7,962 bases of DNA from Acidobacteriota bacterium. Lineage in GTDB: Bacteria > Acidobacteriota > UBA6911 > RPQK01 > JADFOI01. The position numbers and the translations under genes are program-made. Positions 1 through 7,900 of this stretch are shown one piece after another. The DNA is taken from contig JAUXKG010000093.1 in assembly GCA_030624355.1 (NCBI GenBank), forward strand, positions 1 through 7,962, given 5' to 3'. Below the pieces are notes generated by a model, which was not told the DNA's origin, made no database searches, and worked only from the letters and a program-made list of their open reading frames with translations. Each line of letters begins with the position of its first letter. Position 1 is the first letter of the stretch.

Positions 1-31
1 GGGTATCGGGTAGGCCGGTTAGGGCTCCAAC

Positions 32-76
32 TTCAGCTTGATGCTGAGCCTTTTAGATGGTTTGAAAGAAGCTGAA
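32..76. repeat. Small inverted repeat downstream of the cupredoxin gene
   Basis: TTCAGCTT (32-39) and AAGCTGAA (69-76) are exact reverse complements with a 29-base spacer, 17 bases beyond the cupredoxin stop codon. A competing shorter hairpin (TCAGC at 33-37 with GCTGA at 43-47) is also possible. On the minus strand neither is followed by a T-run, so a rho-independent terminator for the two-gene unit is not supported; on the plus strand the shorter one is followed by CCTTTTAG. Nothing else is seen in bases 1-92. Confidence 0.3.
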
Positions 77-92
77 TCGTAAGATGCTTCTA

Positions 93-689
93 TCAATATG
101 GATAGCGACGCTGGAATCGCTCCGTCGGATACGGAAAGGTTTTCTTTTCCATAATTGCCTTCGATGTCACCAGTTCAAGAACCTGCCGAACACGAGGATA
201 TATTGGCGCCCAGCCCTCTCGACCACCATAGCCCAAAGGTTTTTCAGCAGGTCCACCAGATTGACCCACCACAATCCGACCAACCGTCCCTATTGGCTCG
301 TGATCTCGACTGAAGTAGTCATAGGTCCCTGGAACATCAAAAGTCCATTCGAAAGTGTTCGCATCCTCGTCTAGTAGACCTGAATCGAAAGGTTGGGCAC
401 CCTCCGGGATTCGCAACTCCCGATTGTCATTCTCTGGATGGTAGGCGGTCACTGAAGTTCCCCAGGTAGCAGAGATCCAACGCACTGTCTGACCAGGTTC
501 CACATAGAGGCCCACGGGATCAAAATACCAAAGACCTATCAGGCGGTTGGCATATATACGGACTTGTGGGGTAATTGAATCCTGGCTCAGTCCCTCAGCT
601 ATATTTCCTACAGCTGCAAACCCGATCCCGGCAATCCGCACAAAATCGCGGCGGTAGATTCTCTTTTCAAGCACGGCGTCTCTTTTCAT
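93..689 (-). CDS. Tat-exported plastocyanin-like cupredoxin lacking the usual copper Cys and Met
   Basis: The 198-residue product starts with a twin-arginine signal (YRRDFVR at residues 12-18, then a hydrophobic stretch to about 30), so it is probably exported folded to the periplasm. Residues 41-141 look like a plastocyanin/halocyanin-type cupredoxin: VEPGQTVRW (63-71), TAYHP (81-85), RIPEGAQPFDSGLL (93-106), PGTYDYF (120-126) and GRIVVG (137-142). Family members bind type 1 copper through His, Cys, His and Met. Here both His are present (H84, H130), but the Cys position is S127 (AGT) and the axial Met position is T135 (ACG). Each is one base from the ligand codon (TGT, ATG). The 56-residue tail, rich in Gly, Pro, Arg and Tyr, has no recognised domain. 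The ATG directly follows the TAG of the propeller gene with only a weak Shine-Dalgarno, so translation is probably coupled. The fold is fairly sure; a copper or electron-transfer role is doubtful. Confidence 0.85.
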   Translation of the reverse strand: MKRDAVLEKRIYRRDFVRIAGIGFAAVGNIAEGLSQDSITPQVRIYANRLIGLWYFDPVGLYVEPGQTVRWISATWGTSVTAYHPENDNRELRIPEGAQPFDSGLLDEDANTFEWTFDVPGTYDYFSRDHEPIGTVGRIVVGQSGGPAEKPLGYGGREGWAPIYPRVRQVLELVTSKAIMEKKTFPYPTERFQRRYPY

Positions 690-2123
690 CTACTTCCCAG
701 CAACTGCAAATGCATAGATAGAGTATCGATCGGTAGTCGCCCGTCCGTCGAGTGAAAGTTCACCGTTGCTCGCGTAGAGTCTGCCGTTGGCAATGGTAAA
801 GCCTCCCCGATGAGGACTAGGCAGCTGATACTGCCAGAGCTGCCGTCCGCTCCGCGTATCCAGGGCTTCCAGACTGCCGTCCGTGAGACCCTGAAAAAAC
901 ACACCGTTGGCTACTGCCACCGGGGCTCGAATCCGGACCGCATTGGGAACCCACCACTCAATTTCACCTGTGTAGGCGTTTAGTGCGGCCGTGACTGACA
1001 TTGGACCTTTTGGAGGATTGGCATTAGACACCATAAACACCTGGTTGTAGGCCACTGCGGTACTACTCATCCGGGGCCCTCCGGCTTCACCAGTATCGGT
1101 CAACATTGCCCTCCAAAATCGTTCGCCCGTGTACCGATCCAGGCAATAGAAACCATCCTTCTTCCCAGCGCCGACACATCGACGGACTGCGCCTCTTTGA
1201 CGCGGACTGACCGCATCAAAGATCATGGGATGAGAACCAAAGTCCAAGTCGTGTGTGTCAGCCGGCCGAGGCTGATAGTGCCAGAGAAGTTGGCCGGTAT
1301 GGAGATCGTGAGCCAGAACACTTTCCGTATACAACATGGGACCGGCGGGCCTAAACCCCTTTACACTGCCTGTCACGTTATAGAGGATGTCATGTTCTTG
1401 ATCGACTGCAGGCGCAGTCCAAACTGCGCCTCCCGCAGTCTTGGAACTCGGTACGATAAAAAACCGCCAGCGCACTTTTCCCGTCTCAGCATCTAAACAC
1501 GCGATCTGAGAGTTTCCAGAGGAGGTCCCTACAAAGACCATGCCCTGGTAAACTATAGGTGAACAGGTTATTTGAGCGTCGTTTGAGGGCTCCGAGTCCA
1601 AAAGGGTCTGCCAAATCTCTTTCCCAGTCTCTGCATCAAAACAGTGCATTTTCGCAGAGCCCGTCCCGAAATAGATTCGCCCATCTGAGTAGGCTGGCGA
1701 AGAGCGAATCTCATGGAAGCCACTCTCAAGAGGTGGCAGCAACAGATCCGACTTCCATTTGAGCTGGCCGGTGTCCGCGCTAATCGCGTAGTAGTGCCCA
1801 TCCCACGATCCAAAATACAAAGTGTCCTCTACCACTGCTGGACAGTTTTGAATCGGAGCGGCTGCCTCGAATGTCCATTGCAGATTCAACTGGTCAACAT
1901 TTTCTCGTCCGATAACAGCCTCGTGTGAATTGAAGCGGCTATTGCCCAGATCGTAGCCAAATCGCGGCCAATCAGCGGAACCAGCCTCGTCTGCGCTTCT
2001 CGGAGCCAGTCCTCTCGATTTGATTGTTGGCCCGAGTGCCACGACAGCAGCCGCAAAACTGGAGCGCTCAAGGAAGGATCGTCGTGTTAGCAGAAGATTG
2101 TTGTGGTCATCATTAGCCCGCAT
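690..2123 (-). CDS. Tat-exported PQQ-binding-like beta-propeller protein (quinoprotein dehydrogenase-like)
   Basis: The 477-residue product has a near-consensus Tat signal (TRRSFLE, residues 13-19, then SSFAAAVVALG), so it should be exported folded. WPRFGYDLGNSRF (52-64) resembles the start of the catalytic domain in PQQ alcohol and polyvinyl-alcohol dehydrogenases. At least seven propeller-blade motifs of the form D-x-x-T/S-G-x-x-x-W follow, around residues 116-123, 163-171, 211-219, 273-281, 329-337, 383-390 and 422-430. HDLDF (291-295) sits where quinoprotein alcohol dehydrogenases have a catalytic Asp segment, and VGAGKKDGFYCLD (317-329) matches another conserved block. No CxxCH haem site is visible. 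The protein is shorter than the roughly 600-residue alcohol dehydrogenases, so PQQ binding and enzyme activity are unproven; a BamB-like or sensor role is a weaker alternative. An in-frame TGA two codons upstream fixes the ATG as the earliest start. That ATG lies inside a 20-base inverted repeat. The cupredoxin gene follows immediately. Confidence 0.88.
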   Translation of the reverse strand: MRANDDHNNLLLTRRSFLERSSFAAAVVALGPTIKSRGLAPRSADEAGSADWPRFGYDLGNSRFNSHEAVIGRENVDQLNLQWTFEAAAPIQNCPAVVEDTLYFGSWDGHYYAISADTGQLKWKSDLLLPPLESGFHEIRSSPAYSDGRIYFGTGSAKMHCFDAETGKEIWQTLLDSEPSNDAQITCSPIVYQGMVFVGTSSGNSQIACLDAETGKVRWRFFIVPSSKTAGGAVWTAPAVDQEHDILYNVTGSVKGFRPAGPMLYTESVLAHDLHTGQLLWHYQPRPADTHDLDFGSHPMIFDAVSPRQRGAVRRCVGAGKKDGFYCLDRYTGERFWRAMLTDTGEAGGPRMSSTAVAYNQVFMVSNANPPKGPMSVTAALNAYTGEIEWWVPNAVRIRAPVAVANGVFFQGLTDGSLEALDTRSGRQLWQYQLPSPHRGGFTIANGRLYASNGELSLDGRATTDRYSIYAFAVAGK

Positions 2124-2209
2124 TTCTCACACTCCCTCTACTGCTGTGCCTCATCCATCCGCCCTGCCTGAGATTCCTCGCTACGAGACAGTGTGAGAAA
2201 TGCGGGCTA
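2114..2209. repeat. Perfect 20-base inverted repeat with 56-base spacer (MITE-like or regulatory hairpin)
   Basis: The plus strand has TAGCCCGCATTTCTCACACT at 2114-2133, and its exact reverse complement lies at 2190-2209. Pairing stops at both ends (T2113 does not pair with G2210, nor C2134 with C2189). The left arm carries the ATG and next seven bases of the propeller gene. The outermost dinucleotide on each side is TA, as expected for the TA target duplication of IS630/Tc1-mariner-type elements; on that reading the element is 92 bases (2116-2207) with 18-base terminal repeats and no room for a transposase. The spacer contains a small palindrome, CTCGCTACGAG (2178-2188). Alternatively, the arms form a 20-base-pair mRNA stem that represses translation. 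The repeat itself is certain; its nature is inferred. Confidence 0.9.
2132..2138 (-). promoter_or_regulatory. Ribosome binding site of the propeller gene, at the edge of the inverted repeat
   Basis: On the minus strand GAGGGAG stands 8 bases before the ATG at 2123. Five of its bases lie in the spacer of the large inverted repeat and two in the repeat arm. The whole spacing region and the start codon are inside the arm. If the arms pair in mRNA, the start codon would be hidden while most of the Shine-Dalgarno would stay in the loop. Confidence 0.6.
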
Positions 2210-2321
2210 GAGATCATCTTGAGTGTTTCAACCAAAGCATACAGGTAAACGCTTCTGGACAGCTGAGAAGAGTTTAGGAAATGGGAGGATGAAAGGCAAT
2301 GGACCTGACCTTCAGAAATGC

Positions 2322-2348
2322 CTCTATCTTGGTTGGAGTCGGATAGAG
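2322..2348 (-). terminator. Possible weak stem-loop after the TolC-like gene
   Basis: A perfect 7-base inverted repeat (CTCTATC at 2322-2328, GATAGAG at 2342-2348, 13-base loop) begins 52 bases after the TolC-like stop codon in the direction of transcription. It is AT-rich, and the bases after it on the minus strand (GGCATTTCTG) do not form a T-tract, so it is not a standard rho-independent terminator. It could slow or protect the 3' end of the efflux transcript, or be chance. Confidence 0.2.
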
Positions 2349-2400
2349 TTGGATCCAAGTGGGCACATGGTGTCAGGCCCTAGAGTCATCCCAATGGAAG

Positions 2401-3696
2401 TTAGAAACCACCCGTCGCATATTCCAGTTCCGACTCTTTGATTTTGTAATCATACAGAGCAGCGGCGTAGTCGCTCTCTGCTGTGCTCAAGAATGTCTGA
2501 GCGGCCGCCAGTTCGACAAAATCGCTCAACTCCATTCTGTACCTGATCCGCGCCAGGCGCAGCGCCTCTTGTGCCTGTTGGATCATCTGGCTGTTGGTTT
2601 TAACTGCCTCAATTGCGGTCAGAATGTCGGTATATGCGGTGCGCACTTGCAATTCAACATTCTGAATCAGCTCTTCTCGCACCATCTTGGTTTTTTCCAC
2701 ATCCTGTTTGGCTTCCTCGATCCGGGCAGTCAGGCGACCACCTGTGAAAACAGGCAACCTGAATCCAAAGCCGCCAAACAACAGATTGCTCAGCGTGAAA
2801 TCGGCAAAGCGCGTCCAGCCCCCGCTGAACAAACCCATAAATCTGGGATATCGCTCACTTTCCGCCCTCTTGACCCACTCCTGGGCCGCCTCTATACGGG
2901 CCTCGACGGCGCGCAGATCAGGGCGACTGTCCAGACTCTGCTCGACCAAGCCTTCCACTGCGGGCGGACTAGTTGGTTCGATGAGAGGTTCCTGAAGGGT
3001 ATAGATCTGGCTCGACTCCACCCCCATACGATGGTTCAAAGTGGCAAACGCCTGTTTCAGAGAGTTGTCCGCTTTCACCCTGCCAAGCTCGGCCCGGGAA
3101 ACCTCCAGTTGGGCCAAACTGACATCCAATTTTGATCTCAGCTGGGCCCGGTAGAAGGCTTCCGCTTGTCGCAGCGTTAACCTTCTCTCCTGGATGGTGG
3201 TCTCGGCCACCCCGACCAGTTTCTGAGCTTTGAGGCCGTTGTAGTAGGCATTTTTGGCATCCAGGATCACCTTAGCCTGTTCAGCCAGAACGGTCTCTGT
3301 AAAATAGATTAGTTCGGAGCGACGTGCCGAGCTTTGGTGCTCGGTGCGACCAAAGTCGTAAAGGTCCTGGTAAACATTGACTGAGACAGCCATGTCCTCA
3401 GGCTCGGGCGATGAAGCCAATCCGTGCAGCCCGAACCAGTTTCCTGCGCCTGAGAGCCCCTGCTTAGCAATCCCTCCCGCATCGACTTGGGGAAGGAAAG
3501 TCGAGCGAGCCTCTTTGATGCGAGCTTCAGCCGCTTGGATTTCCAACTGGGCCTGCCTCAGACGAGGATGATGTTCCAGGGCCGTCGCAACTGCCTGCTC
3601 CAAGCTCAAAGGCTCGCTTTGACCAGTTCCCTGATTGCCCGAGACGGTCTGAACCGTCAACAAAGCAGTCATTAAGAAAATGAATCTTATCTGCAT
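2401..3696 (-). CDS. TolC-family outer membrane efflux protein
   Basis: This is the outer membrane channel component of a tripartite efflux pump, expected to form a trimeric barrel with a long periplasmic alpha-helical tunnel. The 431 residues are typical of the family. Residues 1-20 form a Sec signal peptide (MQIRFIFLMTALLTVQTVSG) without a lipobox cysteine. Two homologous outer-membrane-efflux repeats follow: one from about 29 (LSLEQAVATALEHHPRL) to 225, and one from about 247 (RPDLRAVEARIEAA at 258-271) to 430. Both are rich in long amphipathic helices. YQDLYDFGRT (109-118) and FRLPVFTGGR (312-321) match the strand-to-helix segments of TolC proteins, and the end (ESDYAAALYDYKIKESELEY, 407-426) is characteristic. 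The ATG lies 3 bases after the adaptor stop and has a strong ribosome binding site. It is the last gene of the operon, so it probably serves the linked pump. The family is sure; the substrate is unknown. Confidence 0.95.
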   Translation of the reverse strand: MQIRFIFLMTALLTVQTVSGNQGTGQSEPLSLEQAVATALEHHPRLRQAQLEIQAAEARIKEARSTFLPQVDAGGIAKQGLSGAGNWFGLHGLASSPEPEDMAVSVNVYQDLYDFGRTEHQSSARRSELIYFTETVLAEQAKVILDAKNAYYNGLKAQKLVGVAETTIQERRLTLRQAEAFYRAQLRSKLDVSLAQLEVSRAELGRVKADNSLKQAFATLNHRMGVESSQIYTLQEPLIEPTSPPAVEGLVEQSLDSRPDLRAVEARIEAAQEWVKRAESERYPRFMGLFSGGWTRFADFTLSNLLFGGFGFRLPVFTGGRLTARIEEAKQDVEKTKMVREELIQNVELQVRTAYTDILTAIEAVKTNSQMIQQAQEALRLARIRYRMELSDFVELAAAQTFLSTAESDYAAALYDYKIKESELEYATGGF

Positions 3697-3699
3697 ACT

Positions 3700-4953
3700 T
3701 TACTCCCCTGGTCGGCCGGCGGAATTGACCTTGACGCCCTCAGCCAGAGCATCTCTTGCCGACAACACGATGCTCTCAGTTCCCTCCAGACCCGCCCTGA
3801 CCTCCACCTTGACACCATCGTTATAGCCCACTTCGATCTCCACCTTTTTGACAAGTCCATCCACCACACAGTAGACAAATTTGCTTTCACCTTCAGCCCG
3901 CAGCGCCTCCGCGGGAATCGTGATCGCATCTGAATGCTCCTCCAACAGCAAGGTGGCCCGGCCGTACATGCCGGGGCGCAGTATATGTTCCGGGTTGGGA
4001 ATGTCGATCTCGGTTTTCATCGTGCGGGTGGATGGATCGAGAACTGTTGCAAAGCGTGTAACTGTCCCTGCAAATATTTTGCCGGGGAACGCGTCGACAG
4101 TGATTACGCACGAATCCCCCTTATCAACGAATGGAACCTCTGACTCCGGAACATCAAGAAAAAGGCGAAGGGTATTCATGCTCACCACCGTAACGATGGA
4201 CTGCACGTTCTGCGAGCTTGTTGCCGCCTGAATCAGAGCTCCCGGATCAGCTGATCGCTTGGTGACAACTCCAGCGAACGGAGCTCTAATCTCGGCATAA
4301 GACATTAGGGTCTGCAAACGGTTGAGAGTCGCTTCAATCTGTTTGATGCGGCTGAGAACCTGGTTGATCTTGCTGTCAATCACTTTAACTGTTGCCCGTG
4401 CCACCTGAAACTTTGCCCTGGCCTCATCCACCGTCTGCTGAGGCATGACGTCGGGCTCCTCCTCACGAACAGCTTGAAGCCTCTGATAGGTGATCTCCTG
4501 AAGTTCGTAATCAGACTCGGCACTCTCCCGTTCAGCTTGAGCGTTCTCATAGTCGGCTCGAGCAATGGCCAGTTCCGCCTCAGTCTCCTTGTACTGGTCG
4601 AGCATCTCAGGAACTTCGATTCTGGCAATGACTTCTCCTTTGCGGACCTGATCACCTATGTCCACCCCAATCCATTCCAAATATCCGCTGACCTTGCTGT
4701 ACAAGGTTGTCTTCTGGAAAGCCTCAATGCTGGCTGGCATCACTACTTGGTGCAACACATCCTCTCTGTGAGGCTTCACGATCTCAACTTCGACCGATGA
4801 CTGGGTTGGCAGGTCCTCTTGTTGGATGGAATTTCCTCGGGGCTGGCCGCTGCAGCCAAGCGACAGGCTCATGACCCAGATGAGCACACACCGGAGACTT
4901 GGGTCCGCAATCAGGACACTGAGGCTTGTTCTGTTCAAGGTCGTCTGGGTCAA
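3700..4953 (-). CDS. RND efflux periplasmic adaptor (membrane fusion protein, HlyD/AcrA family)
   Basis: This protein bridges the inner-membrane pump and the outer membrane channel. I place the start at a TTG (417 residues). It overlaps the permease stop as TTGA and has GGAGGAG 7 bases upstream. The frame stays open to another TTG at 4992, but that start would push 42 bases into the permease gene. A hydrophobic stretch ending SLSLGC (C34) suggests a lipoprotein anchor, although the lipobox is not ideal (Ser at -3). The family layout follows in order: first half of the lipoyl domain (SGYLEWIGVDIGDQVRKGEV, 89-108), a coiled-coil hairpin (about 117-217) rich in Glu, Gln, Arg and Ala, second lipoyl half (AEIRAPFAGVVTKRSADPGA, 220-239), beta-barrel (about 255-337, with LRLFLDVPE), and membrane-proximal domain (about 343-412, ITIPAEAL). 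No metal-binding His/Met cluster is seen, so a metal-specific role is not supported. The family is sure. Confidence 0.94.
   Translation of the reverse strand: MTQTTLNRTSLSVLIADPSLRCVLIWVMSLSLGCSGQPRGNSIQQEDLPTQSSVEVEIVKPHREDVLHQVVMPASIEAFQKTTLYSKVSGYLEWIGVDIGDQVRKGEVIARIEVPEMLDQYKETEAELAIARADYENAQAERESAESDYELQEITYQRLQAVREEEPDVMPQQTVDEARAKFQVARATVKVIDSKINQVLSRIKQIEATLNRLQTLMSYAEIRAPFAGVVTKRSADPGALIQAATSSQNVQSIVTVVSMNTLRLFLDVPESEVPFVDKGDSCVITVDAFPGKIFAGTVTRFATVLDPSTRTMKTEIDIPNPEHILRPGMYGRATLLLEEHSDAITIPAEALRAEGESKFVYCVVDGLVKKVEIEVGYNDGVKVEVRAGLEGTESIVLSARDALAEGVKVNSAGRPGE
3703..3709 (-). promoter_or_regulatory. Ribosome binding site of the TolC-like gene
   Basis: AGGGGAG on the minus strand lies 6 bases before the ATG at 3696. 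It overlaps the last codons of the adaptor gene (Pro-Gly-Glu) just before its TAA. The strong match and good spacing support this start, and the placement suggests coupled translation of adaptor and channel. Confidence 0.75.
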
Positions 4954-7900
4954 CTCTTCTCTCCTCCGCGGGTGGATCTGGTGGGCCGCCAACTCTGCTT
5001 AAAGGTGACATAGAGACAAGGAACCACCAACAGCGACAGAGAGGCAGCACTGAGGACCCCCCCGATGATGGCCCGCGCCAGGGGAGCGTTGGCCTCGGCC
5101 CCCTGCCCTCCCACGGCCATCGGCGTCAGAGCCAGGACGGCCGCCAATGAGGTCATCAGGATGGGACGCAGACGAACACGGGCTGCATCACAAATTGCTT
5201 CGTGAAGGGGCACCCCCTCAGCAAAGCGGCGATTGGCAAAGTCGACCAGCAGGATGCTGTAGGCGACCACGAGACCTACCATCATGATAATCCCCATGGC
5301 CGCCATTATGCTCAGGTGAGTACTGGTCACGATGAGCATCACCGCAACACCGATCAGCCCCATAGGTACCGTCAGCAACACAATGAAGGGATCTACAAAT
5401 GAGCGAAACTGCAACACCAACACCAGGTAAATCAGGATAACGGCCAGCACGAAACCTTCCACAAACTGTCCCAGAGTCTCACGCATGGTGGCTACCTCTC
5501 CGGCCAGCACGTAACTGTAACCGGCGCCGGCAAACTCGGGACCGGCTATCTCAAAGTAGGCGCCACGGTCCGACTGTCTGAGCACGGGCTGGAGTTCCTG
5601 GGAAGAGTGCAAACGTTCCTCCATGGCAGAAACCACCGAACCAATATCGTGATCCGGAAGAACCGCCGCATAGATATCGATAACCCGGGTGATGTTTCTG
5701 TGGTTCACCACAGACGGCCCTGTTTTCCGACCAATCTTGACCAGGGTGCGAAGTGAGACGGGCTGAGCATCGCCGGATCCCTTGATGGGAATGTCCCTCA
5801 GTGTCTCCAAGGAGACCAGATCTGTCTCGGCGTACTGAGCGCCGATGAAATAATGATTTCCACTGCGCTGATCGATCCAGAATGCAGGATCGAAGCCCAC
5901 GCTTGAGTTGGTGGCCGTGACCAGGTTCTTCATCACGTCCTCAACGTTGATCCCGGCCATGGCGGCCTTCACTCGATCAATCTCGATGTCAATGATGGGA
6001 TAATCCATGCGTTGGGCGACACGAACATCCGCCGCGCCTGGCACTTCAGTCATCTCACCAGCAATGATTCGTGCAATGCGATGGGATATCTCCAGATTGC
6101 TTCCGGAAACCTGAAAGTGAATAGGAGCCGGCTCACCCATGTTGAGGGCGGCCGTCAACATGCCGCCTGTATTGAAAGAGAATTCAACACTCGGGAAACG
6201 TTCGCGGAGCTTCTTGCGAAGCCGATCCACGTATTCAAAGGTACCCGACATATCCGGTTTGTTCTTGAGCTGGACAAGCAGGAAGGCATCCATGGGTCCG
6301 CTGTTGGGAGTGTAGGCAGCCGGCCAGTCCATCAAGACTCCGATGTTGGTAATCAACATGCGAAGGTTTGATGCAGGGTGCCGTTCTTGTCTCCAGGGAT
6401 CCGGTTGACCCATCTCTTCGATCAACAACTTTTCAATCTCAACCAGCCTGGCTTCTGTTCTCTCGATCCGAGTCCCGGAAGGCAGACGAACCAGGATCTG
6501 GAACTGTCCGGCATCCACCGAAGGAAACAACTCCCTACCCGTCTCTCGCAAGAGGAACAAAGAGAGGACAAAAATAATCGCGGCTCCCAGCAGAACCGAC
6601 CAGCGCACCCTCAGCAGCACTCGAACCAGCTGCACGTAGAGCGAGGTGATGCCTCTCATCTCATTCGACCTCCGTCCCGAGTCTCCGGAAGTCTTCTTGA
6701 GCGTGCGTGCACAGAATGCGGGCACCAGGGTGATGGCGAACAGAAACGATGCTCCCATGGCCAAGGTGGCAGCCAGCGCTACCGGGCGAAAAAGGTAGCT
6801 GGCCATTCCCGAGAGGAAGGTAATCGGGAAAAACACCACACAAAAAGTGACAGTCGAGACCAACACCGGTACCGCTACTTCTGTTGCTCCGTTCAGGGCT
6901 GCGTCAAACGGTTCCTCTCCTTCTTCAACGTGCCGGACGATCGCCTCAACCACGACGATGGACTGGTCGATCAAAATCCCAATCACCAGCGCCAATCCAC
7001 CGATGGTCATGGTATTCAGAGTGGATCCTGAGAAAAACAAGCCGATTACCGCAGCCAGAATAGCCAGGGGAAGACTCACCAAAACCACCACTGTCGAACG
7101 CAGCCTACCCAGGAACAGTAGGACCACAAGGGCAGCAAAACCGGCTCCCAAAAGTCCTTCCAGTTGGAGCGCTCTGAGAGAGTTCCGGACATAGACCGAC
7201 TGATCCAACACAACATCGATGGTGAGATCACCGGCCTTGGGATCCATTTCCCGCAGGCGCTGCAATATTCGATCGAGGTTGCGCCGGATGGAATTTACGA
7301 TCTCAATCGTGTTGGCCCCCGGCTGCCGGTAGATCGGGATGTAGACTTGGCGACGACCGTTGATTCGCACCACGTTCGTCTGAATCTGGCTGGCATCTCT
7401 GACCTGAGCATCGTCGCGGATCAACACCGGAGTTCCCTGCCGAACAGTAATGGGCATATCGTTCAACTGATCAACTTCGGCCGGCATGGAGTTGGCGAAA
7501 ATCTGGTAGTCAAGGTCGCCTACCTTCATATTTCCCGCCGGAATAAAAACGTTCTGCTTCTTGAGAGCGTGAACAACATCCATAGGCGAGAGGCCCCGGG
7601 CCTCCAGTTTCTGGCGATCGACGTAGGCCAAGATTCTCCTCAACTTGCCGCCATAAACTGCAGGAGCGATGACTCCCTGGATGGACTGCAGACGGTTACG
7701 GAGCTCAAAGTAAGCAACGTCATAGAGCTCTTTTTCATTCATTGTCGGACTGGACACACTGACCAGGCACAAGGGCAGGGACGCTGTCGGGTCGAAGGGC
7801 ATCACCATCGGAGGGATGGTTCCCGGCGGTAGATAGAACATGTCACTGACCGCATAGGAGGTAACCTGGCTCATTGCGGTCTCCAGGCTGATTCCCTCTC

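Larger units (their letters stand above)
2124..2400. other. Intergenic gap between the efflux operon and the propeller-cupredoxin pair
   Basis: These 277 bases separate two minus-strand gene groups. Short open frames exist here, but none has a good ribosome binding site or a recognisable protein. The gap contains the distal arm and spacer of the 20-base inverted repeat, a 7-base hairpin at 2322-2348, and a weak 5-base hairpin (2252-2256 with 2266-2270). On the minus strand a TTGAAA resembles a -35 box near 2229, but no matching -10 sits at normal spacing. I therefore cannot name a promoter for the left-hand gene pair, although the length of the gap would allow one. Confidence 0.6.

Noticed and set aside
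2201..2234. TTGAAA on the minus strand as the -35 box of a promoter for the propeller gene
   Set aside because: At 15 to 19 bases spacing there is only CTAGCC/TAGCCC-like sequence, with poor match to TATAAT.
2113..2358. An 81-codon minus-strand frame in the gap, ending over the propeller start codon
   Set aside because: It could have been a leader peptide opening the hairpin, but no good ribosome binding site, signal or recognisable sequence supports it, and it reads through the inverted repeat.
2359..3135. A 258-codon open frame on the plus strand, opposite the TolC-like gene
   Set aside because: It is antisense to a clear family member and has no recognisable domain. Its composition (rich in Gln, Leu, His and Arg) is what the reverse complement of helical TolC coding sequence gives.
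6378..7832. Two plus-strand open frames of 217 and 222 codons opposite the RND permease
   Set aside because: Both lie fully inside an unmistakable permease gene on the other strand. Their translations are charged, low in hydrophobic structure and unlike any family I know.
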